DNA of 64,000 bases from Runella limosa DSM 17973 (GCF_000482465.1 NZ_KI519421.1:62001-126000); one strand, 5' to 3'; shown: positions 44,152 to 53,571, numbered from the stretch's first letter. Numbers and translations: made by a program. Notes: generated by a model not told the origin, from the letters alone.

Positions 44152-44961
44152 ATGAAAGTTAAAGCAAAAAAACACTTAGGACAGCACTTTTTACGCGATT
44201 TGGATGCTTCCAACCGCATCGCTGACCTTCTCTCTGGACACGGAGGATACGACACTGTGCTCGAAATAGGCCCTGGAATGGGGGTATTGACGCAGTTTAT
44301 TTTACCCAAGGAACAATACAATACCTATGTGGTTGAAATAGACCGTGAATCAGTCGCCTATCTAAAAGTAAATTTTCCCAAACTCGAAGGTAAAATCATC
44401 GGTGGCGACTTTCTCCGAATGAACCTCAACGAATGGTATCAGTCTATTCAAAATGGTACTTCAACTGGGACGGGGCGGTTTGCCCTGATTGGCAATTATC
44501 CTTACAATATTTCGTCCCAAATTCTTTTTAAAGCCCTCGATTACCGCGACCTCATTCCCGAAATCGTTGGAATGTTTCAAAAAGAAGTAGCGCTCCGAAT
44601 TGCCGCGCCTCCAGGGAAAAAAGACTACGGTATTTTAAGCGTTTTGCTTCAAGCCTTTTATGACATCGAGTATTCCTTTAGTGTTCCGCCCGAAGCCTTT
44701 GAACCGCCTCCAAAAGTCCAATCTGGCGTGGTTCGACTCAAGCGCAACAACGTTCACAAACTAGATTGTGATGAAAAACGGTTTACCCAAGTAGTAAAAG
44801 CGGGTTTTAATCAACGACGTAAAACGCTTCGAAATGCGCTCAAACCACTCGGTATCACCTTCAACCACCCAATACTGGACAAGCGGGCCGAACAACTTAG
44901 CGTAGCTGATTTTGTGATGTTAACCCAACTTGTAGAAAATCAACCTGCCAGCGGCGAATAG
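44152..44961 (+). CDS. rsmA: 16S rRNA dimethyladenosine transferase RsmA
   Basis: 269-residue KsgA/RsmA methyltransferase that dimethylates the two adjacent adenosines of helix 45 in 16S rRNA. SAM-binding motif I (VLEIGPGMGVLT), KKHLGQHFLRD at the N-terminus, the catalytic motif as NYPYN (the common N-[LIYP]-P-Y pattern) and the C-terminal helical domain (RLKRNN, GFNQRRKTLRNAL). Full family length. A core gene whose end is 22 bases from mgtE, so the two may be co-transcribed. Confidence 0.97.
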   Translation: MKVKAKKHLGQHFLRDLDASNRIADLLSGHGGYDTVLEIGPGMGVLTQFILPKEQYNTYVVEIDRESVAYLKVNFPKLEGKIIGGDFLRMNLNEWYQSIQNGTSTGTGRFALIGNYPYNISSQILFKALDYRDLIPEIVGMFQKEVALRIAAPPGKKDYGILSVLLQAFYDIEYSFSVPPEAFEPPPKVQSGVVRLKRNNVHKLDCDEKRFTQVVKAGFNQRRKTLRNALKPLGITFNHPILDKRAEQLSVADFVMLTQLVENQPASGE

Positions 44962-44983
44962 CCCAGTAAGACGCACTAAAGGC

Positions 44984-46333
44984 ATGACGTTTGAATTAAC
45001 CAAAGAGTTTCTCGAAAAAATTGAAACGGCCATCACTGGGCGGGACGACACCTTGCTTCGGGCAGAAATGGATGAATTGTACCCCGCCGACATCACCATG
45101 TTGTTGTATGAGCTGGAGACCGAACCCGCCCATTATCTTTTCAGTTTGCTCAATACAGAGATAGGTGCCGAAATTTTGGCAGAAATAGAACCCGAAGACC
45201 GCAAACGTTTTTTGGAGAATTTTTCGTCCGCCGAAATTGCCCGTTACATCGAAGTTTTTGATTCGGACGATGCCGTGGATTTGCTCCAAGAGCAGCCCAT
45301 TCAGGTACGGGAAGAAGTCATTGGATTGCTGGAAGACCGTGAGCAAGCCCGCTTTATCATCGACCTCCTCCCCTACGACGAAGATGTGGCGGGTGGTTTG
45401 ATGCAAAAAGAATTGGTGAAAGCCAACGTCAATTGGACGGTAAATGAGTGCATTGAAGAGATTCGTAAACAGGCCGAAGACGTTGAAAAAGTCTATGCCG
45501 TTTATGTAGTTGACGACAATCAGACCTTGCTAGGGCTTATTTCGCTCAAGAACTTGGTTTTGGCCCGAAAAAATACCAAAATCGGCAACATATACGACGA
45601 AGACATTCACTACGTCGAAACTTACCGCCCCGTTGAGGAAGTATCCGAAATCATGCAACGGTACGATTTGGAGGCCATTCCAGTCGTAAACGTGCAAAAA
45701 CGCTTACTTGGCCGCATCACCATCGACGATGTTTTGGACGTTATTATCGAAAAAGCCGAAGAAGATATTCAAGCGATTTCGGGTATCACAGGCGAAGTAG
45801 AAGAAGACGATAACCTTTGGCAACAAGTGAAGGGGCGTCTGCCATGGCTGATTGTGGGCGTAATCGGAAGCTTAATGGCGGCTACTGTGATTCGGGTTTT
45901 TGAGGGCGAACTGAGCAAAATCGCCGCCCTTGCCATGTTTATTCCCATCATGGGTTCGACAGGGGGAAATGTCGGCATTCAAACGGCGTCGTTGATTGTA
46001 CAAGCCTTGGCCGACAAGTCGGGGTTAGAAATAAGCTGGAAAGAACGTTTACTCAAAATTATTGTCATTGCCTCCCTCAACGGCCTCATTATTGGGCTTT
46101 TAGCTGGGCTATACGTACTTGTTTTTAGCGAAACCCAATTGGTGTGGGTGGTAAGTCTTTCCCTAATGGCGGTGGTATTATTGGCGTCTTTTATGGGCAC
46201 CATTACCCCCCTCATCCTCGACCGCTTTGGCATTAACCCTGCCGTTGCTTCGGGGCCTTTCATCACCACCGCCAACGATTTGGTAGGCATCGGCACCTAT
46301 TTTTTAATCGCGCATTTTTTGTTGAAAATGTAG
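44984..46333 (+). CDS. mgtE: Magnesium transporter MgtE
   Basis: 449-residue Mg2+ channel. Cytosolic N domain (about 1-130, superhelical, with LYELETEPAHYLFSLL and EIARYIEVFDSDDAVDLLQE), two CBS domains (about 130-255; VYAVYVVDDNQTLLGLISLKNL and AIPVVNVQKRLLGRITIDDV) that gate by Mg2+, then five membrane spans (from about 280) with the conserved pore segment MFIPIMGSTGGNVGIQTASL and PFITTANDLVGIGTYF. Length and layout are standard for the family. Confidence 0.97.
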   Translation: MTFELTKEFLEKIETAITGRDDTLLRAEMDELYPADITMLLYELETEPAHYLFSLLNTEIGAEILAEIEPEDRKRFLENFSSAEIARYIEVFDSDDAVDLLQEQPIQVREEVIGLLEDREQARFIIDLLPYDEDVAGGLMQKELVKANVNWTVNECIEEIRKQAEDVEKVYAVYVVDDNQTLLGLISLKNLVLARKNTKIGNIYDEDIHYVETYRPVEEVSEIMQRYDLEAIPVVNVQKRLLGRITIDDVLDVIIEKAEEDIQAISGITGEVEEDDNLWQQVKGRLPWLIVGVIGSLMAATVIRVFEGELSKIAALAMFIPIMGSTGGNVGIQTASLIVQALADKSGLEISWKERLLKIIVIASLNGLIIGLLAGLYVLVFSETQLVWVVSLSLMAVVLLASFMGTITPLILDRFGINPAVASGPFITTANDLVGIGTYFLIAHFLLKM

Positions 46334-46367
46334 AAGAGTATTTTACCGTCAAAATCCTAAAAATGCG

Positions 46368-47144
46368 ATGAAAAAGGAAATTCAAAAAGAGCTTTTACGC
46401 TTAGAAAAACAACACAACATCAAAATTTTGTTTGCAGTTGAGAGTGGCAGTCGTGCTTGGGGATTCGCTTCTACCAATAGTGATTGGGATGTCCGATTTG
46501 TATATATTCATACGATAGATTGGTATTTAACAATCGACGAGAAACGAGACAATATCGAGGAAATGTTGCCCAATGAGCTTGATTTATCAGGATGGGAGCT
46601 TAAAAAAGCCTTGAGACTTTTTAGAAAATCAAACCCTCCCTTGCTAGAGTGGCTACAAAGTCCTATTGTTTACTTAGAGCAAACTTCTACAGCCCAACAA
46701 CTTCAAACACTGACACAGGAGGTTTTTAATCCAAGGGCCTGCCTTCACCACTACTTACACATGGCAGAAGGCAACTACCGAGATTATTTGTTGAAAGAAC
46801 AAGTCCGCTTAAAGAAATACTTTTACGTTCTACGCCCGCTACTTGCCTGCGACTGGATACTAAAAACTAACAGTATGGCTCCTGTAGAATTTGACGTACT
46901 CCTTGAAAGTCAGGTTGATAACCCAAGTATAAAAGCCATTATTCAAGAATTATTAATACGAAAAAAAGCGGGTGAAGAGTTAAATGAAGCAGACCCTATC
47001 CCAGCTCTCAACCTTTTTTTAGAAGACAAAATAGCGTTTTATACAAATTTAGTCAAAAGTATAGAAAAAATTGACCCTCCTTCCAGCCAATTACTCAATA
47101 GCATATTTCGCAATTCATTGAATGAAGCTTGGGTTTCAAGTTGA
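46368..47144 (+). CDS. RlaP-type nucleotidyltransferase (DNA polymerase beta superfamily)
   Basis: 258-residue protein of PF10127. The minimal nucleotidyltransferase pattern is ESGSRAWGFASTNSDWDVRF (GS then D-x-D), followed by the helical C-terminus (LDLSGWELKKALRLFRKSNPPLLEWLQSPIVY, LRPLLACDWIL). Some family members lie beside RNA-repair ligases, giving the name RlaP; here no RNA ligase is nearby. The base composition is AT-richer than the neighbours. Substrate unknown. Confidence 0.85.
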   Translation: MKKEIQKELLRLEKQHNIKILFAVESGSRAWGFASTNSDWDVRFVYIHTIDWYLTIDEKRDNIEEMLPNELDLSGWELKKALRLFRKSNPPLLEWLQSPIVYLEQTSTAQQLQTLTQEVFNPRACLHHYLHMAEGNYRDYLLKEQVRLKKYFYVLRPLLACDWILKTNSMAPVEFDVLLESQVDNPSIKAIIQELLIRKKAGEELNEADPIPALNLFLEDKIAFYTNLVKSIEKIDPPSSQLLNSIFRNSLNEAWVSS

Positions 47145-47195
47145 ACGCATTAAAACAAAAAGCTGCTCCAGAGGAGCTACATCTTAGTAGCAAAA

Positions 47196-47639
47196 ATGCC
47201 ATTCATCGAAGCACTACAACCCTCCACCGTCGCTGCCCTCGCCCAGTTGGCTACTCAACTGTGGCCTGATACTGAGTTGGTAGAAATGCAAACCCACTAC
47301 TCAGACCTTTTGAAACAGAATCAAGGGACTTGTTTTCTTTTACGAACCTCCAGTCAATTCATTGGTTTTATTGAACTTAGCATTCGGAACGATTACGTAG
47401 AAGGTGCCGAAGAACTACCCGTTGCCTACATTGAAGGGCTCTACGTCGATAGCGATTACCGACAGAAAGGTCTGGGGCAAATGCTTGTCACACGCGCTGA
47501 ACAATGGGCTGTCCAACACGGATTTAAACAACTCTGCTCCGATGTTGAAATGGAAAATCAACTCAGTATTCTCTTCCATGAAAAAGCAGGTTTTACCGAA
47601 GCGGCGAGAATCGTGTGTTTCGTTAAAAATCTTGATTAG
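47196..47639 (+). CDS. GNAT acetyltransferase, AAC(6')-like
   Basis: 147-residue N-acetyltransferase. Acetyl-CoA motif A is AYIEGLYVDSDYRQKGLGQMLVTRAEQWA (the Q/RxxGxG pattern is YRQKGLG); the C-terminal part SILFHEKAGFTEAARIVCFVK is typical of aminoglycoside 6'-acetyltransferase-like members. The similarity to resistance enzymes does not prove resistance; chromosomal relatives often have other small-amine substrates. Start chosen at the ATG at 47196; 51 bases behind the RlaP-like gene. Confidence 0.83.
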   Translation: MPFIEALQPSTVAALAQLATQLWPDTELVEMQTHYSDLLKQNQGTCFLLRTSSQFIGFIELSIRNDYVEGAEELPVAYIEGLYVDSDYRQKGLGQMLVTRAEQWAVQHGFKQLCSDVEMENQLSILFHEKAGFTEAARIVCFVKNLD

Positions 47640-47850
47640 ACATTTTATCTGCCAAAATATTTTATAACACTGTTTATATCTAACAATGTAACGTTTTCCC
47701 CTATTCTTACCTTATAAAATATCTTTTTTTTGGATAGAGGCATATTTTCAATTGTTTAAACAATCATTCTCCAGCTAATACCTACTAATTTTGCATTTGT
47801 TTTGATAAACACTTAGCAAATAAGCAATCACATTTAATTTTAATAATAAA
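47640..47850. promoter_or_regulatory. Upstream region of ahcY with palindrome
   Basis: 211 AT-rich bases. A perfect palindrome ATTGTTTAAACAAT lies at 47751-47764, and TAATTTTG at 47786-47793 fits the Bacteroidota -7 box for ahcY. No -33 TTTG at the right distance. A near-identical palindrome lies upstream of the leucine-rich-repeat gene at 52052. Confidence 0.5.
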
Positions 47851-49167
47851 ATGTCAGTAGCAACAGGAACGTACGTACCGTACAAAGTTAAAGACATCAC
47901 ATTGGCCGATTGGGGCCGTAAGGAAATTCGTTTGGCTGAAGCCGAAATGCCTGGTTTGATGGCACTTCGTGCTGAATATGGCGCTACGAAGCCATTGAAA
48001 GGCTCTCGTATCGCAGGATGCTTACACATGACTATCCAAACTGCCGTTTTGATTGAAACGTTGGTTGAATTGGGTGCTGAAGTGACTTGGTCTTCATGTA
48101 ACATCTTCTCAACGCAAGATCACGCTGCTGCTGCTATTGCTGCCGCAGGTATCTCGGTTTATGCTTGGAAAGGTATGACAGCTGAAGAATTTGATTGGTG
48201 TATCGAACAAACACTTTTCTTCGGAGAAGAGCGTCAGCCATTGAATATGATCCTTGACGATGGTGGTGACTTGACAAACATGGTGTTTGACAACTATCCC
48301 GAGCTCATTGCAGGAATCGGTGGTTTGTCGGAAGAAACAACAACAGGTGTACACCGTTTGTACGAGCGTATGAAAAACGGCACATTGCACCTTCCAGCTA
48401 TCAACGTAAACGATTCGGTTACTAAGTCGAAATTTGATAACAAATACGGTTGCAAAGAGTCATTGGTGGACGCTATCCGTCGTGCTACTGACTTGATGTT
48501 GGCTGGTAAAGTGGCCGTTGTAGCAGGTTACGGTGACGTAGGTAAAGGCTCGGCAGAATCACTTCGTGGTGCTGGTTGCCGCGTGTTGGTTACCGAAATC
48601 GACCCAATCTGTGCATTGCAAGCAGCGATGGATGGCTTTGAAGTAGTTACGATGGATGAAGCTGCGACTCGTGCCAATATCTTTGTAACGGCGACAGGTA
48701 ACATCAACATCATCAAAGGCCGCCATTTCAAATCAATGAAAGACAAAGCAGTCGTTTGTAACATTGGTCACTTCGATAACGAAATCGACATGGCTTGGTT
48801 GAACGAAAACTACGGCGCAACGAAAGAGCAAATCAAACCACAAGTTGATCTTTATACAGTAGATGGCAAAGAAATCATCGTCTTGGCAGAAGGTCGTTTG
48901 GTGAACTTGGGTTGTGCGATGGGTCACCCATCTTTTGTGATGTCAAACTCATTCTGTAACCAAACATTGGCACAAATTGAGTTATACACCAACCCAGGCA
49001 AATACGAAAAACAAGTATATATCTTGCCTAAGCACCTCGACGAGAAAGTAGCTAAATTGCACTTATCACATATTGGGGTGAAGCTTGAAACTCTTGATGA
49101 AGAGCAAGCAGCTTACATCGGCGTTACGGTAGCAGGGCCATTCAAATCAGAATTGTACCGCTACTAG
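47851..49167 (+). CDS. ahcY: Adenosylhomocysteinase
   Basis: 438-residue S-adenosyl-L-homocysteine hydrolase that splits SAH into adenosine and homocysteine, keeping the methylation cycle running. Signatures: [45 protein letters not shown]-binding [49 protein letters not shown] and the C-terminal [24 protein letters not shown]-like end with the NAD-contacting YRY. Full length. Codon use differs slightly from neighbours (strong bias), as expected for a highly expressed housekeeping gene. It is convergent with the peroxiredoxin gene across a repeat-hairpin terminator region. Confidence 0.98.
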   Translation: MSVATGTYVPYKVKDITLADWGRKEIRLAEAEMPGLMALRAEYGATKPLKGSRIAGCLHMTIQTAVLIETLVELGAEVTWSSCNIFSTQDHAAAAIAAAGISVYAWKGMTAEEFDWCIEQTLFFGEERQPLNMILDDGGDLTNMVFDNYPELIAGIGGLSEETTTGVHRLYERMKNGTLHLPAINVNDSVTKSKFDNKYGCKESLVDAIRRATDLMLAGKVAVVAGYGDVGKGSAESLRGAGCRVLVTEIDPICALQAAMDGFEVVTMDEAATRANIFVTATGNINIIKGRHFKSMKDKAVVCNIGHFDNEIDMAWLNENYGATKEQIKPQVDLYTVDGKEIIVLAEGRLVNLGCAMGHPSFVMSNSFCNQTLAQIELYTNPGKYEKQVYILPKHLDEKVAKLHLSHIGVKLETLDEEQAAYIGVTVAGPFKSELYRY

Positions 49168-49179
49168 GTTAAAATTTGG

Positions 49180-49307
49180 CTTTTTGCTCGGTCAGACGAT
49201 AGTCAGACCGAGCAAAAAGACCAGAGGGGTCAGACGATAGTCAGACCCAAACAAAGGCAAAAAAGGGAATATTCGGTCTGGCTATCGTCTGACCAAGTGT
49301 TCCCTTT
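49180..49307. terminator. Triple hairpin built from a repeated palindrome
   Basis: Between the convergent genes ahcY and prx. Hairpin 1 (49180-49219) has stem CTTTTTGCTCGGTC/GACCGAGCAAAAAG. Hairpin 2 (49229-49248) is GGTC...GACC around the same core. Hairpin 3 (49262-49307) has outer arms AAAGGGAA/TTCCCTTT. All three contain the unit GGTCAGACGATAGTCAGACC; the third copy is inverted with one change. A bidirectional terminator array. Confidence 0.75.
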
Positions 49308-49938
49308 ACTTATTTGGTTGCGCTGTATAACGCAAATATGGCTTGACGATTCTCAAATCGCTGTATTTTTTCTGGGCATCTTCCGTTGAAACAGCAGGTA
49401 CCACAATCACATCTTCGCCTGGTTTCCAGTCTGCTGGCGTAGCGACTTGGTTATAAGCCGTTAGTTGAAGCGAATCAATCACGCGAATAAGCTCGTTGAA
49501 GTTACGACCTGTTGAAGCAGGGTAAGTCAACGTAAGTTTGATTTTCTTGTCGGGGCCAATCACAAACACCGAACGAACCGTTGCTTTCTCACTGGCGTTG
49601 GGGTGAATCATATCGTACAACGTTGCCACGTTACGGTTTTCATCCGCAATGATTGGGAAATTAACTTCCGTCCCATTTACTTCGTTTATATCTGGCACCC
49701 AACGCGCGTGCGAATCCAAATCATCCACGCTCACCGCTATTACTTTTACGTTTCTTTTTGCAAATTCGCCCTTCAATAACGCCGTTTTGCCCAATTCCGT
49801 GGTACAAACTGGGGTAAAATCGGCAGGGTGAGAAAATAACAATCCCCAAGAATCACCTAACCATTCGTGGAAACTGATAGGGCCTTGCGTAGTATCCGCT
49901 TGAAAATCTGGGGCAATATCGCCTAATCTAAGTGACAT
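49306..49938 (-). CDS. Peroxiredoxin (1-Cys, Prx6-type)
   Basis: 210-residue thiol peroxidase. Active-site motif PADFTPVCTTELGK with the peroxidatic cysteine near residue 46, and the downstream conserved Arg in TVRSVFVIGPD. The long C-terminal part (LIRVIDSLQLTAYNQVATPADWKPGEDVIVVP) marks the Prx6/1-Cys group rather than AhpC. It reduces peroxides in the cytosol. Length matches the family. The 3' end lies beside the triple hairpin. Confidence 0.96.
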   Translation of the reverse strand: MSLRLGDIAPDFQADTTQGPISFHEWLGDSWGLLFSHPADFTPVCTTELGKTALLKGEFAKRNVKVIAVSVDDLDSHARWVPDINEVNGTEVNFPIIADENRNVATLYDMIHPNASEKATVRSVFVIGPDKKIKLTLTYPASTGRNFNELIRVIDSLQLTAYNQVATPADWKPGEDVIVVPAVSTEDAQKKYSDLRIVKPYLRYTAQPNK

Positions 49939-50147
49939 GATAAATAAGAGTTTTTGTGGAAAGAATATTTTTACTTATAGACTATCGGCTTTATATGGTT
50001 TATCCGATAATTGAAAGCCTCTTTCTTGGGAGGCTTGACAAATGTAGTACAAACGTACGTTAAAAATTGTTCCAATTAACAAAAAATAAAACTAAACCTT
50101 CTGAGAAAAACGTTATTGAAAATAATTGTTTTAGCGTGAAGTACAGC

Positions 50148-50924
50148 ATGTTTCGTAAACACCTCATCTATCTATTTTTAACCACATTAACCATTCCTAC
50201 TCGAATGTGGGCAGCTGACGTTGACTCCACCTCTGTCAAAACCAGTGACTCTACCCGTACCCCTAAATCGCTCAAATTTCTCAAAGAAATATTTTCCAGT
50301 AGCCAAGACAGCATGAGGCGCGGCCCCAACCTAATGTACACCCTCAACTGGGACGCTAGAAGTTCGTTTATTGACAAAAAATTTGTCAATATTTGGGGGG
50401 TAAATACGGGCATAAAATTTGGGCGGAAGCGCCATGAACTTACTTTTGGGTATTATTGGCTCACTTTTAACTCATTTCTAAGGCTCATTGATTTCCGTAA
50501 AAATGCTTCTAGGTTGGTTAATTTGGGTTATTATACAAAAACAGATTTATATTTTTTCAGTCTGATGTATGTTCCGAAAATAATTGAAAACAAGCGTTGG
50601 AGATTTAGCCTTCCTGTTGAATTAGGCATTGGGGCAACTCAAAGCTCAGGCAATAAACTCTTAAATGACCTGATGATTTGGCGAAGAAATGATTTCTTTA
50701 TGCCAGCTCAAGCGGGTTTTTACCTCAAATGGAAAGCAACTCGATGGGTTGGTTTTAGTACACAAGGCGGCTATCGTTATGCCCTTTACCAACAAAACCT
50801 CCCGACCAATTACAATGGCCCCTATTACAGTTTAGGCTTTACGCTTGAAAGTGAAGCTTTCACAGATTCGTATCAATGGGCTAAAAAAACGATTAAAAAA
50901 CGCCAAGAAAAACGGAGTAAATAG
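50148..50924 (+). CDS. Predicted outer-membrane beta-barrel protein
   Basis: 258-residue protein from the ATG at 50148: signal peptide MFRKHLIYLFLTTLTIPTRM followed by a short Ser/Thr-rich linker and alternating hydrophobic strands with many aromatic residues (ELTFGYYWLTFNSFL, LVNLGYYTKTDLYFFSLMYV, GFYLKWKATRWVGFSTQGGYRYAL, PYYSLGFTLESEAF), as in small outer-membrane beta-barrels. Not recognised as a named family. The frame is open 27 codons upstream, but that part would break the signal peptide. Only 23 bases before the kinase gene at 50948. Confidence 0.72.
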   Translation: MFRKHLIYLFLTTLTIPTRMWAADVDSTSVKTSDSTRTPKSLKFLKEIFSSSQDSMRRGPNLMYTLNWDARSSFIDKKFVNIWGVNTGIKFGRKRHELTFGYYWLTFNSFLRLIDFRKNASRLVNLGYYTKTDLYFFSLMYVPKIIENKRWRFSLPVELGIGATQSSGNKLLNDLMIWRRNDFFMPAQAGFYLKWKATRWVGFSTQGGYRYALYQQNLPTNYNGPYYSLGFTLESEAFTDSYQWAKKTIKKRQEKRSK

Positions 50925-50947
50925 CCCAAAACTTAGCTTTACAAGGT

Positions 50948-51961
50948 ATGAAAAAAATTGTTACTTTCGGTCAGATCATGATGCGGTTATCACCGCCTGC
51001 TTTTGCTCGTTTTAGCCAAGCCCATCGTTTTGACATTACTTATGCTGGTGGAGAAGCAAACGTAGCGATTGCGACTGCCCAATGGGACGTTCAAGCCGTC
51101 CACGTGACCCGTTTTCCCAACAACGACATTGGGAAAGCTGCCATCATGTACCTGCGTAAATACGGCCTCGACACCTCCGAAATTCAGTTAGGCGGCGACC
51201 GCATGGGGATTTATTTCGTAGAAAATGGCGCCAACGCCCGTGCAAGCCAAGTAATTTATGACCGCCTCAATGACTCGTTTTGTACCCTTGAGGCTGATAG
51301 TTTTGATTGGGAACGAATTCTGACGGGGGCCGATTGGTTTCACTTCACGGGCATCACCCCTGCCCTGTCGGAAAGTGCCGCCCAAGCCTGTTTAGAAGCT
51401 GTACAAACCGCCCGAAAGTTGGGCGTTAAAATCTCGGCAGACGTAAACTACCGTAAAGGTCTATGGAATTGGGGAAAAACACCACAGGAAATTATACCCG
51501 AATTGGTGTCTTACTGCGACCTCATCGTCTGCGGCAATAGCAATGCCGACGATTTGTTTGGCATCAAGCCGCTGCCCGAAGATAAAAACAAGTGGGTATC
51601 TACCTCAAAACAAATCATGGAAAGGTATCCCAACATTAAGCTGATCCTTGACACCAAACGTGACTCCATCAGTGCTTCCCACAACCAATTGAAGGGAAAA
51701 GCTTGGAACGGCGAGAAGTTTTACAAAACCACCACCTACGACATTCATCACATCGTGGATCGCATAGGGAGCGGTGATGCTTTTATCGCTGGCTTTTTGT
51801 ATGGCTATGACTATTTTGACCAAAGTGTGCAGCACGCCCTTGAGTTTGCTACCTCGGCGGCAGCCCTCAAACATACCGTGGAAGGCGATTTTAATTTAGT
51901 GTCTGTCGAGGAAGTTGAGCGGCTATCTTCGGGTGATAGCTCAGGGAAACTTTCTCGATAG
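50948..51961 (+). CDS. PfkB-family sugar kinase, KdgK-like
   Basis: 337-residue kinase. PfkB signatures: N-terminal GGEANVAIATAQW, and the C-terminal anion-hole motif DRIGSGDAFIAGFLYG with the catalytic Asp. The best match in my knowledge is 2-dehydro-3-deoxygluconokinase (KdgK), which feeds the Entner-Doudoroff route from uronic acids. Neighbours do not include an aldolase, so the exact substrate is inferred from family only. A perfect AT-rich hairpin follows at 51960-51986. Confidence 0.88.
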   Translation: MKKIVTFGQIMMRLSPPAFARFSQAHRFDITYAGGEANVAIATAQWDVQAVHVTRFPNNDIGKAAIMYLRKYGLDTSEIQLGGDRMGIYFVENGANARASQVIYDRLNDSFCTLEADSFDWERILTGADWFHFTGITPALSESAAQACLEAVQTARKLGVKISADVNYRKGLWNWGKTPQEIIPELVSYCDLIVCGNSNADDLFGIKPLPEDKNKWVSTSKQIMERYPNIKLILDTKRDSISASHNQLKGKAWNGEKFYKTTTYDIHHIVDRIGSGDAFIAGFLYGYDYFDQSVQHALEFATSAAALKHTVEGDFNLVSVEEVERLSSGDSSGKLSR

Positions 51962-51986
51962 TAAAATTTTTATATAAAATTTTACT
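51960..51986 (+). terminator. AT-rich hairpin behind the kinase gene
   Basis: AGTAAAATTTT (51960-51970), loop TATAT, AAAATTTTACT (51976-51986). It starts within the stop codon of the kinase gene. Eleven paired bases, all but two A-T, so a weak but typical local terminator. Confidence 0.65.
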
Positions 51987-51990
51987 ATAT

Positions 51991-52009
51991 ATATTGTTTT
52001 AAACAATAT
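51991..52009. promoter_or_regulatory. Palindrome ATATTGTTT-T-AAACAATAT, possible operator
   Basis: A 19-base palindrome with a single central T, just in front of TATCTTTA (52010-52017, near-consensus -7 box) and the leucine-rich-repeat gene. The core ATTGTTT/AAACAAT also occurs upstream of ahcY. Confidence 0.5.
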
Positions 52010-52051
52010 TATCTTTAGTTTCGTAGTTAGAAGAGTAAACCTCCTACAACT

Positions 52052-53434
52052 ATGAAACTATTTTTTTTATCATCTATCTTCTTCGTTAGCTCATTGGCGT
52101 ATTCGCAAGTGAAAATAATGACATTCTCAGAAGCAGAAAGCAAGCGACTGAGTATTAAAACATTAGACAGCCTGTACCCTGGCTCTAAAAAGTTTTTTGA
52201 TGGTTCAGCCAACACCTATTTTAAATCTGAGCAAGCGTTTTTGCTCAATGTGAACAGTCAGGCAAGGAAACACAGCAACAAAAAAGATAACGGTACTTTG
52301 TGGAGCCGTTTTTATGTAAGTAAAGAAGGGCGGTTTGACTATTTCCTTTACAGTTTTGAAGGTAAAGTTTCGGAAGAATCAAAAACAAGAATCTTGGATT
52401 CTCTCCGTAATTACTTAGACAACTATCGCTTTCCCGTTAAGATTACGGCCGCCCACTCCTTCCACCAATTTATCAACATTGGGGTGATACGTCAGCTTCC
52501 CAAAGGGCGCCACGTCATTAGCACCCTCGAAGAGGCTGTCGCCACCACTCGACCCGATACGGTCAAGGTTCTTGCCCTCAATCAGCTGGAATTGAAGGAA
52601 GTGCCTGATGTCATTTATAAATTTACGGAGATGAAAGAGCTAAACCTAGGGGGAAACGAACTTAAAAATGTCAACCTAGATTTGACACGTTTACCTAAAC
52701 TTAAACACGTGTGGCTCAACAATAACCAACTCACCAACAACAGCTTAACGTTTACTGAGAACAAAAATCTCCGAATTTTAAATATCCAAAACAATCGTTT
52801 TACAGACGTTCCAGCGGCGGTTCAAGCCTGCAAACGGCTCTCCAGCTTATGGCTCGGTTACAACAAACTTACCCAACTAAACGATGATAGTTTTCAGGGT
52901 TTAAGACGACTACGCGACATCAATTTATATTCGTGTGACCTCAGCACCTTACCCCAAGGAGTCAAAAAATTAAGAAAATTAGAAGTGATTGACCTCTATC
53001 ATAACAATCTTTCCGAACTACCTTCGTCAATCGGGCAAATGCGTCGATTACAGCAGCTAGCCCTTTCTAATAACCAACTGAATCAACTTCCCACAAACCT
53101 TCGGAAGCTGAGACGCTTACAAGCCATCTATGCGCATCACAATAAATTGTCGAGTCTTCCTAATCTCAAAAGATTGCGGCGGTTGACCATTCTTGACATC
53201 AATCATAATCAGTTTAGTACCTTGCCCAACTTTATTGGCACGTTGCGCGTGGTAGAAGAAATCGACGTAAGCTATAATAATTTAAGTGAGCTACCGTCGC
53301 AAATGCCCAAATTGAAACGACTCAAAAAACTATACCTTCGCCAAAACCCTGTTACTGAAGACCCTATGCTACTGAGTCGTTCAAAGCCAATCATGGAAGA
53401 CTTAACCCAAAACAAAACGGACGTTTCTTATTAA
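52052..53434 (+). CDS. Leucine-rich-repeat protein, secreted
   Basis: 460-residue protein with a signal peptide (MKLFFLSSIFFVSSLAYS). After an N-terminal domain of about 150 residues there are about ten leucine-rich repeats (for example MKELNLGGNELKNV, LKHVWLNNNQLTNN, LEVIDLYHNNLSEL, LTILDINHNQFSTL) forming a horseshoe for protein binding. No C-terminal anchor or sorting domain is evident. Function unknown; such proteins are common in Bacteroidota cell envelopes. It is the last gene before the tRNA-Ala patch. Confidence 0.88.
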   Translation: MKLFFLSSIFFVSSLAYSQVKIMTFSEAESKRLSIKTLDSLYPGSKKFFDGSANTYFKSEQAFLLNVNSQARKHSNKKDNGTLWSRFYVSKEGRFDYFLYSFEGKVSEESKTRILDSLRNYLDNYRFPVKITAAHSFHQFINIGVIRQLPKGRHVISTLEEAVATTRPDTVKVLALNQLELKEVPDVIYKFTEMKELNLGGNELKNVNLDLTRLPKLKHVWLNNNQLTNNSLTFTENKNLRILNIQNNRFTDVPAAVQACKRLSSLWLGYNKLTQLNDDSFQGLRRLRDINLYSCDLSTLPQGVKKLRKLEVIDLYHNNLSELPSSIGQMRRLQQLALSNNQLNQLPTNLRKLRRLQAIYAHHNKLSSLPNLKRLRRLTILDINHNQFSTLPNFIGTLRVVEEIDVSYNNLSELPSQMPKLKRLKKLYLRQNPVTEDPMLLSRSKPIMEDLTQNKTDVSY

Positions 53435-53453
53435 AGTATTTTTGGGAAAGTAG

Positions 53454-53484
53454 TTGCAAAAATCGAATCGAAACTACATCTTTG
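53454..53484 (+). promoter_or_regulatory. Promoter of tRNA-Ala region
   Basis: TTG (53454-53456) and CATCTTTG (53477-53484, one change from TAnnTTTG) with about 21 bases between. The transcript would start just before the damaged tRNA copy at 53495, so both copies are transcribed together. Confidence 0.55.
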
Positions 53485-53494
53485 CACTCCGTTT

Positions 53495-53540
53495 GGGGAT
53501 GTAGCTCATCGGACTGGCGTACCAGCTGGCTAGAGCGCTT
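53495..53540 (+). pseudogene. Damaged 5' part of a tRNA-Ala copy
   Basis: GGGGATGTAGCTCA (53495-53508) plus GCTGGCTAGAGCGCTT (53525-53540) match the first 30 bases of the intact tRNA-Ala that follows, interrupted by 16 extra bases (53509-53524). The match stops in the anticodon arm, and unrelated sequence (AGCTAAACG...) follows. It cannot form a cloverleaf. It looks like a partial duplication with an insertion in the D arm. Confidence 0.85.
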
Positions 53541-53571
53541 AGCTAAACGTCACGCAACTAGTTCTTTTTTC

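Noticed and set aside
47640-47850. SAM or SAH riboswitch upstream of ahcY
   Set aside because: The AT-rich leader has no recognisable conserved core of any riboswitch class I know.
49180-49307. CRISPR array between ahcY and prx
   Set aside because: The repeats are palindromes in mixed orientation without spacers of constant length, and no cas genes are near.
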